Part shown: piece after piece, positions 25,343 through 35,313 of the stretch
Layout of the letters: every line of letters begins with the position of its first letter
Numbering within the stretch: the stretch's first letter is position 1
Source of the DNA: Thermosediminibacterales bacterium
GTDB lineage: Bacteria > Bacillota > Thermosediminibacteria > Koleobacterales > JARRCM01
Direction of reading: 5' to 3'
DNA: 55,774 bases
Assembly (NCBI GenBank): GCA_029982205.1
Contig: JARRCM010000012.1
Location: 1-55,774 of the forward strand
Notes under the pieces: generated by a model
What the model saw: the letters and a program-made list of their open reading frames with translations, nothing else
What the model was told of the DNA's origin: nothing
Database searches by the model: none
Position numbers and translations under genes: made by a program

Positions 25343-26572
25343 GTTGTTGTTACTGGAATTGCTGCTATTGCACCAAACGCTATAGGGAAAGATAAATTTT
25401 GGGAAGCTTTAATTAATGGCAAATCAGGGATAAGTAAAATAACAAGATTTGATGCATCGGATTTTCCCACACAGATTGCCGGTGAAGTTAAGGACTTTAA
25501 TCCTGAAGATTATATAGATGAGAAAGAAGCCCGACGTATGGATAGATACTCTCAGTTTGCTGTAGCATCAGCTAAAATGGCTTTAGAAGATTCTGGATTA
25601 AAACTAGATGAAAAAGACCCAACTAGAATTGGCGTAGTTTTAGGAACAGGAATAGGCGGAATTGAAACCCTTGAAAATCAGCATAAAGTATTACTTTCTA
25701 AAGGCCCTCGAAGAATTAGCCCATTTTTTATACCAATGTTAATTTCCAATATGGCTGCGGCTAATATTTCAATGATGTTTGGAGCAAAGGGTCCTAACTT
25801 TACAGTAGTTACGGCATGTGCTACAGGAACAAATGCCATAGGTGAAGCATATAGAGTTTTACAGAGGGGTGATGCTGATGTTATGTTTGCAGGAGGATCA
25901 GAAGCTCCTATAACTCCGTTGGCTTTAGCAGGATTCAGTTCTATGAAAGCCATGTCAACAAAAAACGATACTCCTGAATTAGCTAGCCGACCTTTTGATG
26001 CACAAAGGGATGGGTTTGTAATTGCTGAAGGGGCCGGATTGGTTATATTAGAAACTTTAGAACATGCAAGAGCAAGAAATGCTGATATATATGCTGAAAT
26101 AGTGGGATACGGGATGAGTGCTGATGCGTATCACCTTACACAACCAGCTCCAGGAGGTGAAGGGGCTGCTCAATCTATGAGATTGGCATTAAAAGATGGA
26201 AATCTTCAACCAGAGCAAATAGATTATATTAATGCTCATGGTACTTCTACACCATATAATGACAAGTTCGAAACGATGGCTATTAAAAAAGTGTTTAAAG
26301 AACATGCATATAAAATGGCTATAAGTTCAACCAAATCGATGACAGGCCATCTTTTAGGAGCTGCAGGAGCAGTAGAATTTATAGCTTGTATTTTAAGTGT
26401 TAAGAACAACATAATACCACCTACAATAAATTATGAAATACCTGATCCTGAATGTGATTTAGACTATGTTCCCAATGAAGCTCGGCGAACTGAAGTTAAT
26501 TATGCCCTATCAAATTCATTAGGTTTTGGAGGTCATAATACTACTATCATAGTAAAAAAATTTACGGGGTAG
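25331..26572 (+). CDS. fabF: Beta-ketoacyl-ACP synthase II
   Basis: FabF elongates acyl-ACP with malonyl-ACP. The 413-residue protein has the Cys of [18 protein letters not shown], the two histidines in [11 protein letters not shown] and [14 protein letters not shown], and the C-terminal [13 protein letters not shown]. The start at 25331 follows a duplicated mini-frame (see 25311-25342). rnc follows closely. Confidence 0.95.
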   Translation: MKNRVVVTGIAAIAPNAIGKDKFWEALINGKSGISKITRFDASDFPTQIAGEVKDFNPEDYIDEKEARRMDRYSQFAVASAKMALEDSGLKLDEKDPTRIGVVLGTGIGGIETLENQHKVLLSKGPRRISPFFIPMLISNMAAANISMMFGAKGPNFTVVTACATGTNAIGEAYRVLQRGDADVMFAGGSEAPITPLALAGFSSMKAMSTKNDTPELASRPFDAQRDGFVIAEGAGLVILETLEHARARNADIYAEIVGYGMSADAYHLTQPAPGGEGAAQSMRLALKDGNLQPEQIDYINAHGTSTPYNDKFETMAIKKVFKEHAYKMAISSTKSMTGHLLGAAGAVEFIACILSVKNNIIPPTINYEIPDPECDLDYVPNEARRTEVNYALSNSLGFGGHNTTIIVKKFTG

Positions 26573-26593
26573 TTCCTCGAAGGGTTGATTGCA

Positions 26594-27316
26594 TTGACAG
26601 GAATTGAAAAAAGCAATGAATCAAAACTAAATGTTTATCAAAAGATGCTCGGCTATGAATTTAAAAATCTTCAACTATTAGTCAGAGCCTTAACTCATAC
26701 TTCATATGTAAATGAAAACAACATCCCTTACTTTGAAAGTAACCAGCGTTTAGAGTTTTTGGGTGATGCTGTTTTAGATATGGTAATTAGTGAAGAACTT
26801 TATAATAATTATGACAATTTATCAGAAGGAGATATGACACAAATTAGAGCAAAAATAGTTTGTGAACAGACATTAGCTAAAAAAGCACAAGAATTGAATC
26901 TGGGTTCTTTCCTTTTTTTGGGAAAAGGGGAGGAGATGTCTGGCGGTAGACAAAGGCAATCAAACCTTGCTGACACATTTGAATCTCTCATTGGGGCAAT
27001 TTATTTAGATGGTGGATTGGAAGCCGTTAGATGTTTTATTAAAAAACATTTAAGAAATGAAATAGTTAATGTTGTCAATAATGAAGACTTTAGAAACTAT
27101 AAAACCTTGTTACAAGAAATGGTCCAAAAGGCCTATCAGGGGTCTGTAATTTATGAAGTTGTTAAAGAAGATGGCCCTGATCATGATAAAACTTTTTATA
27201 TTCAGGTCAAATTGGGATCTAAAGTTTTAGGCAGAGGATGTGGCAAAAATAAAAAAACCGCTGAACAATTAGCTGCTCAGGAGGCTTTAACAAAATTAAA
27301 AGTTGGGAAAAAATAA
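26594..27316 (+). CDS. rnc: Ribonuclease III
   Basis: RNase III cuts double-stranded RNA in rRNA maturation and mRNA decay. It has the signature NQRLEFLGDAVLDMVISEE, a second acidic region ADTFESLIGAIYLDGG, and a C-terminal double-stranded-RNA-binding domain ending in GKNKKTAEQLAAQEAL. TTG 26594 follows GAAGGG by 9 bases and gives 240 residues; TTG 26585 would touch that site. It closes the fatty acid operon and precedes spoVS and smc. Confidence 0.94.
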   Translation: MTGIEKSNESKLNVYQKMLGYEFKNLQLLVRALTHTSYVNENNIPYFESNQRLEFLGDAVLDMVISEELYNNYDNLSEGDMTQIRAKIVCEQTLAKKAQELNLGSFLFLGKGEEMSGGRQRQSNLADTFESLIGAIYLDGGLEAVRCFIKKHLRNEIVNVVNNEDFRNYKTLLQEMVQKAYQGSVIYEVVKEDGPDHDKTFYIQVKLGSKVLGRGCGKNKKTAEQLAAQEALTKLKVGKK

Positions 27317-27349
27317 ATTTCAGAAGGTGTCATACTTTTTTTCAAAATG

Positions 27350-27376
27350 GCAGGAATTTATAGACAATTAGCGAAT
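27350..27376 (+). promoter_or_regulatory. Sigma-H promoter of spoVS
   Basis: GCAGGAATT (27350-27358), 11 bases, then AGCGAAT (27370-27376) match the sigma-H consensus RNAGGAWWW-N11/12-RNNGAAT at every defined position. spoVS is a sigma-H gene in Bacillus. A TATAAT shortly downstream could add a sigma-A start. Confidence 0.7.
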
Positions 27377-27428
27377 ATATATCGATATAATATCTAAATA
27401 AATCATTGAATAAGGAGGAATTGTTAAG

Positions 27429-27689
27429 ATGGAGGTACTAAAAGTATCAGCTCAGTCTAAGCCTAAATCTGTTGCAGGTGCCCTTGCTGCAGTTTTACGT
27501 GAAAAAGGTGTGGCAGAACTGCAGGCAGTGGGTGCCGGTGCAGTAAATCAAGCAGTGAAGGCAATAGCTATAACGAGAGGTTTTGTTGCCCCTAATGGTA
27601 TTGATTTGATTACTATTCCTGCTTTTGCCGAAATAGATATAGATGGTGAAGAAAGAACTGCAATTAAGTTTATAGTAGAACCAAGATGA
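27429..27689 (+). CDS. spoVS: Stage V sporulation protein S
   Basis: SpoVS is a small Alba-like protein needed for proper septation and coat assembly in sporulation. The 86-residue sequence is close to the conserved family: MEVLKVSAQSKPKSVAGAL, then QAVGAGAVNQAVKAIAITRG and IPAFAEIDIDGEERTA. ATG follows AAGGAGG. It is a single-gene unit between a sigma-H-like promoter and a terminator. Confidence 0.96.
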   Translation: MEVLKVSAQSKPKSVAGALAAVLREKGVAELQAVGAGAVNQAVKAIAITRGFVAPNGIDLITIPAFAEIDIDGEERTAIKFIVEPR

Positions 27690-27708
27690 TAATAACTAAA
27701 ATTGTATT

Positions 27709-27741
27709 AAAAACCTGTTCAAGAAAAATGAACAGGTTTTT
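27709..27741 (+). terminator. Terminator after spoVS
   Basis: AAAAACCTGTTCA (27709-27721) pairs with TGAACAGGTTTTT (27729-27741), followed by more T. Confidence 0.9.
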
Positions 27742-27788
27742 TTAGGTTTTAAAAACAGACGAGCATTGTTTTTATTGATTTTTAAAGT

Positions 27789-27797
27789 TGGTATGAT
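27789..27797 (+). promoter_or_regulatory. Extended -10 promoter before smc
   Basis: TGGTATGAT (27789-27797) is an extended -10 element 55 bases before smc. No well-spaced -35 is seen. Confidence 0.45.
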
Positions 27798-27851
27798 AAA
27801 ATATGAAAAGATTCTTAGGTTAATAGTTTATATGGTTCGGGAGTGATAAAT

Positions 27852-30800
27852 TTGTTCTTAAAACGTCTAGATTTATATGGTTTCAAGTCTTTTGCCAATA
27901 AGTTGACATTGGAGTTTTTCCCGGGGATAACAGCTATCGTTGGTCCAAACGGCAGTGGGAAAAGCAATATAGCTGATGCCATAAAATGGGTATTAGGCGA
28001 ACAAAGTGTTAAGTCATTAAGAGGTTTAAAATTAGAAGATGTTATTTTTGCAGGAAGCAAGAAACTAAAACCGTTGGGTTTTGCGGAAGTTTCATTGACA
28101 ATAGATAATAGTGATAATTGCCTTCCATTAGATTACAATGAAATTACTATAACTAGACGAGTATTTCGTTCAGGTGAAAGCGAATTTTATATAAACAAAA
28201 CAAGTTGTCGGCTTAAAGATATTATACAGCTTTTTTTGGGTACGGGAGTAGGTTCAGAAGGATATTCAATAATAGGCCAGGGAAAGATTGATGAAATATT
28301 AAGCGCTCGTCCAGAAGACCGCAGAGCACTTTTTGAAGAGGTTGCTGGTATTGTTAAATATAAAAATCGTAAACGTGAAGCAGAAAAAAAAATATTAGAA
28401 ACTGAACAAAACATTGTTAGGATTGATGATATTTTACAGGAAATAAGCAGTCAAATGGAACCTTTAAAACAACAGGCTGAAAAAGCAAAAAGATATAATT
28501 TGCTTAATAGACAGCTAGAAGAATTAGAAGTAAGCTTGTTAGCAGATAAGATTCAGAAATACAAAGATAAATTACAAATCCTTGATGAAGAACGTACAAT
28601 TTTTGAACAGGAATTAAGAAAAATACAGAAGTTACATGATGAATTTGAACAAGACCTATCTAAAAAGACATTAGAATTAAATGAAATTGAAGATAAAATA
28701 TACATTTTACAAAATGATTTCCATGATAAAACATTACAAATCGATAAATTAGAAACTATTATTTCCCAAGGTATAGATAAAATTAATGAACTTAAAGAGT
28801 CAAATCAAAAAGCATGTTTAGATATGGATGAAATAGGTAAACGCATTGAGAGCCTCAAACAGAGTTTTAACCGTGAAACATTACGGTATGAACATTTATT
28901 AACAAAAATAAATAAAAAAGAAATTTTGCTGAAAAAAAAGAACGAACAGCTTGATGAGATTAATCAAAAATTAGAAAATGAGGAAAGCATTCTCGATAAA
29001 ACAAAAACTGAAATCATAGAGTTACTTAATAACACAGCACAGAAAAGAAATGATCTGACGGGTTTACAAATGACTTTACAAGCTTTAAAAAAGAGGAAAG
29101 AACAATTATTCAATGAATTGAATCGGTTAACCAAATTTAAAGAAAAAACAATTGAAGAGCTGGATAATAATAATTTATCGAATATAATGAAAAACATACA
29201 TTCTCTACAGGAAGAGTTAAGTATATACAATGATAAAAAAGATAAACTTAATAACATTTTAAATAAATATGAAAAAGTTAAAAATGAAACATTAAGCAAA
29301 AAAAATAAGGCCGGTTCCAGGTTGGTGCTCTTAGAAGAAATGGAAAAAGGTTATGAAGGTTTTAATAAAAACATAAAAGAAGTTTTAAAAGTTATTGAAA
29401 ACAACGATAGTTTTAAAAAAGGTTTTTGCGGCGTAATTGCTCAGTTAATAAAAGTTGAACAAAAGTATGAAACTGCTATTGAAGTTGCACTTGGTTCAGC
29501 GTTACAATATTTAGTGACAGAAGAAGAAACAACTGCAAAGAAAATAATTGATTTTATTAAAAGAAACAATATTGGTAGGGCAACATTTCTACCTTTAACT
29601 ACTGTTAAACCAAGATACTTAAGTGGAATAAAAGGAAAAGGTTTTATCGGAATAGCTTCAAACCTGGTTTCATTTGATAAAAAATACAATAATGTTATAA
29701 AAAACCTTTTAGGCAGAGTTATAGTTGTTCAGGATTTGGATTCAGGTATTGAAATAGCAAAAAAATATGATTTCAATTATAAAATAGTTACTTTAGAAGG
29801 TGATGTGATAAACCCTGGAGGTTCACTGACAGGAGGGGCAAGGTCTAAAAACGCTTTTATTTTAGGTAGAGCAAGAGAGATTAATAAATTAAGAGAAATA
29901 ATTGAAAAGCTTGAACTAAGAATTTTTAAGCTTGATAATAAGGTTTTTGAACTCAAAAAAGAGATGACGGAAACAGAAAAGCTAATAGAACAAAAAAATT
30001 CTGAAATACATAAAAAAGAGCTTGAACTCAGCAAGATACAAAAGAGTTCTGAACACTTGCTGATTAGGAAAAAAGAAATTGAAGACCAAGAAAAAAATAT
30101 AAAAATAGAATTAAAACAAATAGAAAATGAGGAAAGCGAAATTCAAACTCAAATAAATTTATTAAATAAACAAATTCAAAAGATAAATTTTGAGAACCAA
30201 AAAGTTGAAAACAAAATAAAAGACTATCAAGACATGTTCAAGGTCGAAAAACAAAAAAAAGAGGAACTTTTGAAAGAAATAATGGAAATAAAAATCGATT
30301 TGGCATCAAAGAGCCAGGCAGAATATCGTATTAAGGAAAACATAAAAAGGATTGAAGTTCAATTAGAAGAATTAAATTCAAAAAGAATTGCCTTAAAAAC
30401 CGAAATTAGAGAAAAAGAAAACAAGTTAGAGCAGCTGGAAAAGATGATAAAGGACAACGAAAACAAAAAAAATAATCTTATATTACTTAAAGAAGAACTC
30501 TTTCATAAACTTGACAAATCAAAGAAAAACCGTGAAAGTTTAAGAAAACAGATACATGATATTAGAGAAAAAATTAAAGAATCTAATCAAAATTTATCAA
30601 AGTTCCAGGAACGCTTACACAAAATAGAAGTTAGACAAACCCGTTATCAAATGGAAATACAGTCTCTTGAAACGATGCTCTGGGAGAGCTATCGTTTGAG
30701 CTTTCACGATGCAGTTCAACGAAAGGGGAAAATAGAATCATATAACTTGGTTGAAAAAAAAATAGCTGAATTGAAACAAGAAATATATGATATGGGTTTT

Positions 30801-31394
30801 GTAAATAGTGGTGCAATAAATGAATATCAACGAATTCAAGAGAGATATGAATTTTTAACAACCCAGAGAGATGACCTTAAAAATGCTAAAGAAGCGTTAT
30901 ATAAGGTTATAAAGGAAATAGTAAAAACAATGCAAGAACAGTTTGTGAAAAGTTTTTCTGTGCTTAATAAAAGTTTTAATTTAGTATTTGAAGAACTGTT
31001 TGGCGGAGGGAAAGCAGAAATAGTGTTAGAGGATCCAGAAAAACCATTAGAAACAGGAATTGGTATTATAGCACAACCTCCAGGCAAAAAACTTCAAAGC
31101 CTTTCACTTCTTTCAGGTGGGGAAAAAGCACTGACTGCAATAGCACTTCTTTTTGCGATTTTAAGGGTAAAACCAACGCCGTTTTGTGTGCTGGATGAAA
31201 TTGATGCTTCACTAGATGATGCTAATGTATCGCGGTTTGCAAGTTTCCTTAAAAACTACTCAAAAGATACACAGTTTATTGTTATTACACATAGAAAAGC
31301 AACAATGGAGGTAGCTGAAACACTTTATGGGATTACTATGGAAGATACTGCTACTTCTAAAATGATTTCGGTAAAATTAGAAGAAGCAAGCTGA
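27852..31394 (+). CDS. smc: Chromosome segregation protein SMC
   Basis: SMC is the ATPase arm of condensin, which loads at the origin and organises the chromosome. The 1180-residue protein has the Walker A GPNGSGKSNIADAI near residue 32, a long coiled coil (~165-500), a hinge (~510-650) with GGSLTGGAR, a second coiled coil, then LSLLSGGEKALTAIALLF (signature) and PFCVLDEIDASLDDAN (Walker B). TTG 27852 follows GGGAGTGA; GTG 27843 is the alternative. ftsY follows, as in most Firmicutes. Confidence 0.96.
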   Translation: MFLKRLDLYGFKSFANKLTLEFFPGITAIVGPNGSGKSNIADAIKWVLGEQSVKSLRGLKLEDVIFAGSKKLKPLGFAEVSLTIDNSDNCLPLDYNEITITRRVFRSGESEFYINKTSCRLKDIIQLFLGTGVGSEGYSIIGQGKIDEILSARPEDRRALFEEVAGIVKYKNRKREAEKKILETEQNIVRIDDILQEISSQMEPLKQQAEKAKRYNLLNRQLEELEVSLLADKIQKYKDKLQILDEERTIFEQELRKIQKLHDEFEQDLSKKTLELNEIEDKIYILQNDFHDKTLQIDKLETIISQGIDKINELKESNQKACLDMDEIGKRIESLKQSFNRETLRYEHLLTKINKKEILLKKKNEQLDEINQKLENEESILDKTKTEIIELLNNTAQKRNDLTGLQMTLQALKKRKEQLFNELNRLTKFKEKTIEELDNNNLSNIMKNIHSLQEELSIYNDKKDKLNNILNKYEKVKNETLSKKNKAGSRLVLLEEMEKGYEGFNKNIKEVLKVIENNDSFKKGFCGVIAQLIKVEQKYETAIEVALGSALQYLVTEEETTAKKIIDFIKRNNIGRATFLPLTTVKPRYLSGIKGKGFIGIASNLVSFDKKYNNVIKNLLGRVIVVQDLDSGIEIAKKYDFNYKIVTLEGDVINPGGSLTGGARSKNAFILGRAREINKLREIIEKLELRIFKLDNKVFELKKEMTETEKLIEQKNSEIHKKELELSKIQKSSEHLLIRKKEIEDQEKNIKIELKQIENEESEIQTQINLLNKQIQKINFENQKVENKIKDYQDMFKVEKQKKEELLKEIMEIKIDLASKSQAEYRIKENIKRIEVQLEELNSKRIALKTEIREKENKLEQLEKMIKDNENKKNNLILLKEELFHKLDKSKKNRESLRKQIHDIREKIKESNQNLSKFQERLHKIEVRQTRYQMEIQSLETMLWESYRLSFHDAVQRKGKIESYNLVEKKIAELKQEIYDMGFVNSGAINEYQRIQERYEFLTTQRDDLKNAKEALYKVIKEIVKTMQEQFVKSFSVLNKSFNLVFEELFGGGKAEIVLEDPEKPLETGIGIIAQPPGKKLQSLSLLSGGEKALTAIALLFAILRVKPTPFCVLDEIDASLDDANVSRFASFLKNYSKDTQFIVITHRKATMEVAETLYGITMEDTATSKMISVKLEEAS

Positions 31395-31410
31395 GAAAGG
31401 GGTAAAGATT

Positions 31411-32319
31411 ATGAGTATTTTTGACAAACTGAAAAAAGGTCTTGCAAAAACTAAAAAAGGTTTCACGGAAAAACTGGATAATCTTATAAGATTTCATACA
31501 GCAATTGATGATGATTTATTAGAAGAAATTGAAGAATTATTAATATCCTCTGATGTAGGTGTTTCAAATACTCTTAAGATAATGGATGACTTAAAAGAAG
31601 AAGTCAAAAAAAATAAATCAAAAAATACTGAGAATATTAAAAACAGCTTAAAAAAACTGATTTTAGACTATTTTAAACAAATCGAAAGTGAATATGAAGA
31701 AAATGTTCCTAAAGTTGTTATGGTTGTTGGAGTTAACGGTGTAGGAAAAACAACTACAATTGGAAAACTTGCAAATTTTTATAAAAATATCAAGAAGAAA
31801 AAAGTTTTATTAGCTGCCGGTGACACTTTTAGAGCTGCTGCAATTGACCAATTAGAGGTTTGGAGTAGAAGGGTAGGAGTAGACTTAATAAAACATCAAG
31901 AAGGTTCAGACCCTTCGGCGGTTATTTATGATGCAATCCAAGCAGCAAAATCAAGAAATGTGGATGTATTAATTTGTGATACTGCAGGACGACTCCATAC
32001 AAAAAAAAATTTGATGGCTGAGCTAAAAAAAATATATAAAATTATTAGGCGTGAATACAGTCTTGAGGAAATAGAGGTTTTATTAATACTAGATGCTACA
32101 ACAGGACAAAATGCCATTTCTCAAGTTAAGCTATTTAGAGATGCTGTAGACATTACAGGTATTGTTTTAACAAAACTTGATGGGACGGCAAAAGGAGGAA
32201 TAGTTATAGCAATTTCTTCTGAGTTTAAAATTCCGGTTCGATTTATTGGCTTAGGTGAAGGCATAGAGGATTTACAAGAATTTGAGGCTGAACGTTTTGT
32301 TGAAGCGTTGTTTAGTTAA
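31411..32319 (+). CDS. ftsY: Signal recognition particle receptor FtsY
   Basis: FtsY is the GTPase receptor that docks SRP-ribosome complexes at the membrane. The 302-residue protein is mostly the NG domain, with a short charged N-terminus in place of the long A domain of E. coli. Motifs are VVGVNGVGKTTTIGKLA, GDTFRAAAIDQLE, CDTAGRLHTKKNLM and LTKLDGTAKGG. ATG follows GAAAGGGG. It lies 16 bases after smc. Confidence 0.95.
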   Translation: MSIFDKLKKGLAKTKKGFTEKLDNLIRFHTAIDDDLLEEIEELLISSDVGVSNTLKIMDDLKEEVKKNKSKNTENIKNSLKKLILDYFKQIESEYEENVPKVVMVVGVNGVGKTTTIGKLANFYKNIKKKKVLLAAGDTFRAAAIDQLEVWSRRVGVDLIKHQEGSDPSAVIYDAIQAAKSRNVDVLICDTAGRLHTKKNLMAELKKIYKIIRREYSLEEIEVLLILDATTGQNAISQVKLFRDAVDITGIVLTKLDGTAKGGIVIAISSEFKIPVRFIGLGEGIEDLQEFEAERFVEALFS

Positions 32320-32354
32320 AAATTAAACTAAAAAAATAACACTAGATGACTTTC

Positions 32355-32383
32355 TTGACAACTTTTAAACAAAAATTTATAAT
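32355..32383 (+). promoter_or_regulatory. Sigma-A promoter of the thrS leader
   Basis: Consensus TTGACA (32355-32360) and TATAAT (32378-32383) are 17 bases apart. RNA should start near 32390 and enter the T-box leader. Confidence 0.88.
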
Positions 32384-32389
32384 ATATAA

Positions 32390-32615
32390 ACAATAAGGTT
32401 TAATAGGTTATGATGAGACAAGTAGACCGAATCAATGTTCTCCAGAGAAGGAGTGTCGTAGGCTGGAAACACTCCGAATATTGACGGTTGAAAACCAGCT
32501 CTGAACCTAAACGGTTTGGCGCCGTTAAAAGCCTTTTGAGTGGATGGTTGTCCATCAATAAGGGTGGAACCGCGGGAGAATCTCTCGTCCCTTGTGGGAA
32601 GAGGGATTTTATTTT
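32390..32615 (+). promoter_or_regulatory. T-box leader (threonine) with terminator
   Basis: The T-box sequence AGGGTGGAACCGCG is at 32561-32574. An alternative terminator follows: AATCTCTCGTCCC (32579-32591) with GGGAAGAGGGATT (32596-32608), one mismatch, then a T-run. Stem I signals include AGAGAAGG and GGCTGGAAAC near 32445-32470. ACC, a Thr codon, at 32505-32507 is the likely specifier, though neighbouring registers cannot be excluded. Uncharged tRNA(Thr) would allow read-through into thrS. Confidence 0.92.
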
Positions 32616-32639
32616 TTAATAAGATTTAGGAGGGATCAT

Positions 32640-34550
32640 ATGGAGCTACTAAAAATCACCTTAAAAGATGGAACTATTAGGGAATATCCTGTAAATACGA
32701 AAATCAAACAAATAGTATCTGAACTTGGTAGAACTCTGGAAAAGAAGGCACTTGCTGCAAAATTTAACGGCAAGTTGGTAGATCTTGACTACTCCTTAAC
32801 AGAAAGTGGAAATCTTGAAATTCTTACTTTCGATGACCCAGAAGGGAAAGATGTTTATCGCCATAGTACATCACACATCATGGCTCAAGCTGTAAAACGA
32901 ATTTTTCCTGATGTCAAACTGGGTATTGGGCCTTCAATTGAAGACGGGTTTTATTATGATTTTGACCTGGATTATACTTTAAGCCCTGAGGATTTTGAAA
33001 AAATTGAAAAAGAAATGAAAAATATTATTAAAGAAGACTTGCCTTTTGAACGGTTTACACTAAGTCGCACAGAAGCACTTAAAGTGATGAATGAAAAAGG
33101 AGAAATATACAAGGTAGAACTTATCAACGATCTTCCAGAAGATTCAGAGATCTCGTTCTATAAACAGGGAGAATTCGTTGACCTTTGTGCAGGGCCGCAT
33201 GTACCATCAACGGGAAGAATAAAAGCTTTTAAACTTATGAGTGTGGCAGGTGCTTACTGGCGCGGTAATGAAAAAAATAAAATGCTTCAAAGGATTTATG
33301 CTACATCCTTTCCTAAAAAATCGGAATTAGACGAATACGTACATCGTATTGAAGAAGCCAAAAAACGTGACCACAGAAAACTGGGCAAGGAATTAGACCT
33401 TTTCAGTATACATGAGGAAGGCCCTGGTTTTCCATTCTTTCATCCCAAAGGGATGATATTACGAAATGTTTTAGAGGATTTTTGGAGAAAAGAACATCGA
33501 AGAAGAGGCTATCAGGAAATAAAAACACCTATAATATTACATGAAGACTTATGGAAACAATCAGGTCATTGGGATCATTATAAAGAAAACATGTATTTCA
33601 CAAACATTGATGAACAGGGCTATGCAGTAAAACCCATGAATTGTCCAGGCAGTATGTTACTTTATAAAAGAAAAATGCATAGTTATAGAGATTTGCCTTT
33701 ACGAGTAGGAGAGCTTGGCCTTGTCCATAGACATGAACTTTCAGGTGTGCTACACGGATTAATGAGAGTTCGTTGTTTTACTCAAGATGATGCACATATT
33801 TTTATGCTCCCATCACAAATTACTGATGAGATAATTGGAGTTATAGATTTAGCAGATTATATTTATAAAATATTCGGTTTTTCTTATCATGTTGAATTAA
33901 GTACACGGCCGGAAAACTCCATGGGTTCTGAGGAACTATGGGAAAAAGCTACAAATGCATTGAGAGAGGCATTAGAGATTAAAGGTATGGATTACAAGGT
34001 CAATGAAGGTGATGGCGCTTTTTATGGTCCTAAAATCGATTTTCACCTCAAAGATAGTATCGGTCGAACTTGGCAGTGTGGAACGATACAGCTGGATTTT
34101 CTTATGCCAGAAAGGTTTGATTTAACGTATATTGGTGCGGATGGAGAAAAACATAGGCCTGTAATGATCCATAGAACTATTTTTGGTAGTATAGAACGTT
34201 TTATCGGAATTTTGATTGAACAATATGCAGGTGCTTTTCCTCTATGGTTATCACCTGTTCAGGTTAAAATTTTACCTATAACCGATAAACATCATGAATA
34301 TGCCGAAAAGGTTAAAAGTACATTAGAAGCCAAAGGCCTTAGAGTTGAAGTGGATCCCCGTAATGAAAAAGTAGGGTATAAAATCCGTGAGGCTCAAGTT
34401 GAAAAGGTACCTTATATGCTTATTGTTGGTGATAAAGAAATGGAATCAAATACTGTTTCGGTTAGAAGCCGGGAAAAGGGTGAAATTGGGTCTCAAAAAG
34501 TTGATGAATTTCTTAAAAACGCACTTGAACAGATTGACAATAAATTATAA
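32640..34550 (+). CDS. thrS: Threonyl-tRNA synthetase
   Basis: ThrRS charges tRNA(Thr). The 636-residue protein has an N-terminal TGS domain (~1-61), an editing domain with HSTSHIMAQA and VDLCAGPH, the class II core (MNCPGSMLLYKRK, HRHELSGVLHGLMRVRCF, VMIHRTIFGSIERF), with zinc ligands in MNC, RHE and IHR, and an anticodon-binding domain. ATG 32640 follows AGGAGGG; the longer frame from 32592 lies in the leader terminator. Expression is set by the T-box upstream. Confidence 0.97.
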   Translation: MELLKITLKDGTIREYPVNTKIKQIVSELGRTLEKKALAAKFNGKLVDLDYSLTESGNLEILTFDDPEGKDVYRHSTSHIMAQAVKRIFPDVKLGIGPSIEDGFYYDFDLDYTLSPEDFEKIEKEMKNIIKEDLPFERFTLSRTEALKVMNEKGEIYKVELINDLPEDSEISFYKQGEFVDLCAGPHVPSTGRIKAFKLMSVAGAYWRGNEKNKMLQRIYATSFPKKSELDEYVHRIEEAKKRDHRKLGKELDLFSIHEEGPGFPFFHPKGMILRNVLEDFWRKEHRRRGYQEIKTPIILHEDLWKQSGHWDHYKENMYFTNIDEQGYAVKPMNCPGSMLLYKRKMHSYRDLPLRVGELGLVHRHELSGVLHGLMRVRCFTQDDAHIFMLPSQITDEIIGVIDLADYIYKIFGFSYHVELSTRPENSMGSEELWEKATNALREALEIKGMDYKVNEGDGAFYGPKIDFHLKDSIGRTWQCGTIQLDFLMPERFDLTYIGADGEKHRPVMIHRTIFGSIERFIGILIEQYAGAFPLWLSPVQVKILPITDKHHEYAEKVKSTLEAKGLRVEVDPRNEKVGYKIREAQVEKVPYMLIVGDKEMESNTVSVRSREKGEIGSQKVDEFLKNALEQIDNKL

Positions 34551-34575
34551 ATATTGTTGCAATTTAATCTGAGCA

Positions 34576-34605
34576 TTGACATTCAATCTTATGTCATGGT
34601 ATACT
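34576..34605 (+). promoter_or_regulatory. Sigma-A promoter of infC-rpmI-rplT
   Basis: TTGACA (34576-34581) and TATACT (34600-34605) are 18 bases apart, giving a start near 34612 and a ~155-base untranslated leader. Confidence 0.82.
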
Positions 34606-34611
34606 TATAAA

Positions 34612-34757
34612 AGCCATATAACATATTGCTTTTAAAACAAAGAAGAAGGCATCCACCTTCTCACCTTATGGCGTCATTTAAAGCTTTAAGGTTAAATAAA
34701 TTGTTTAAGTTTTGTATTTTGACGGGTGGATTCTTCTGCCCGTTTTATTTTTTGGGA
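34612..34757 (+). promoter_or_regulatory. Ribosomal L20-type attenuator leader
   Basis: The leader can fold in two exclusive ways. A terminator forms from ACGGGTGG (34722-34729) and CTGCCCGT (34736-34743), followed by TTTATTTTTTT. The terminator segment 34725-34736 (GGTGGATTCTTC) can instead pair with GAAGAA (34642-34647) plus ATCCACC (34651-34657). In Bacillus, L20 binds such a leader and causes early termination; this leader has the same position and logic. Confidence 0.8.
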
Positions 34758-34767
34758 GGTGAAAAAT

Positions 34768-35292
34768 ATCAGTAAGGACCTTTTAATCAATGAACAAATC
34801 CGTGATAAAGAAGTTAGAGTCATTGATATAAATGGCAATCAAATTGGAATAATGCAGACAAAACAGGCTCTTAAGCTTGCACGGGAAAAACAATATGACC
34901 TGGTTAAAGTGGCTCCACAGGCCAAACCACCAGTATGTCGTATAATGGATTACGGCAAATATAAATATGAACAGAGCAAAAAAGAAAAAGAAGCCCGCAA
35001 AAAGCAAAAGGTTATCAACATTAAAGAGATAAGAATGAGTCCAAACATAGAAGAACATGATTTTCAGGTAAGAGTTAGAAATGCTTTACGATTTTTGAAA
35101 GATGGCAATAAAGTAAAAGCAACCATTCGTTTTAGAGGTCGGCAAATAACCCATTCTGCTTTAGGGCAGGAAGTTTTAGAAAGATTGGCAGAAGAGTTAA
35201 AAGACTTTGGTGTTATTGAAAGAAAACCAAAGGTAGAAGGAAGGAACATGATAATGATCCTTGCTCCAAAACAAGATACAAAACAAGAATAG
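34768..35292 (+). CDS. infC: Translation initiation factor IF-3
   Basis: IF-3 keeps 30S subunits free and proofreads start codons. The 174-residue product has [20 protein letters not shown], the basic linker and the C-terminal [18 protein letters not shown] domain. There is no ATG, GTG or TTG at the family start: GGAGG is followed after 8 bases by ATC (34768), in frame. Non-standard AUU/AUC starts are a known feature of infC and allow IF-3 to limit its own synthesis. An earlier in-frame start at 34726 falls in the terminator. Confidence 0.94.
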   Translation: MSKDLLINEQIRDKEVRVIDINGNQIGIMQTKQALKLAREKQYDLVKVAPQAKPPVCRIMDYGKYKYEQSKKEKEARKKQKVINIKEIRMSPNIEEHDFQVRVRNALRFLKDGNKVKATIRFRGRQITHSALGQEVLERLAEELKDFGVIERKPKVEGRNMIMILAPKQDTKQE

Positions 35293-35313
35293 TAGTGAAG
35301 GGAGTTAGATAAA

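Noticed and set aside
32313-32334. TTTAGTT/AACTAAA inverted repeat at the ftsY stop as a terminator
   Set aside because: The stem is weak, AT-only and followed by A, not T, on the coding strand.
32592-32639. Longer N-terminus for ThrS
   Set aside because: It runs through the T-box terminator hairpin; ATG 32640 has AGGAGGG and matches the TGS start.
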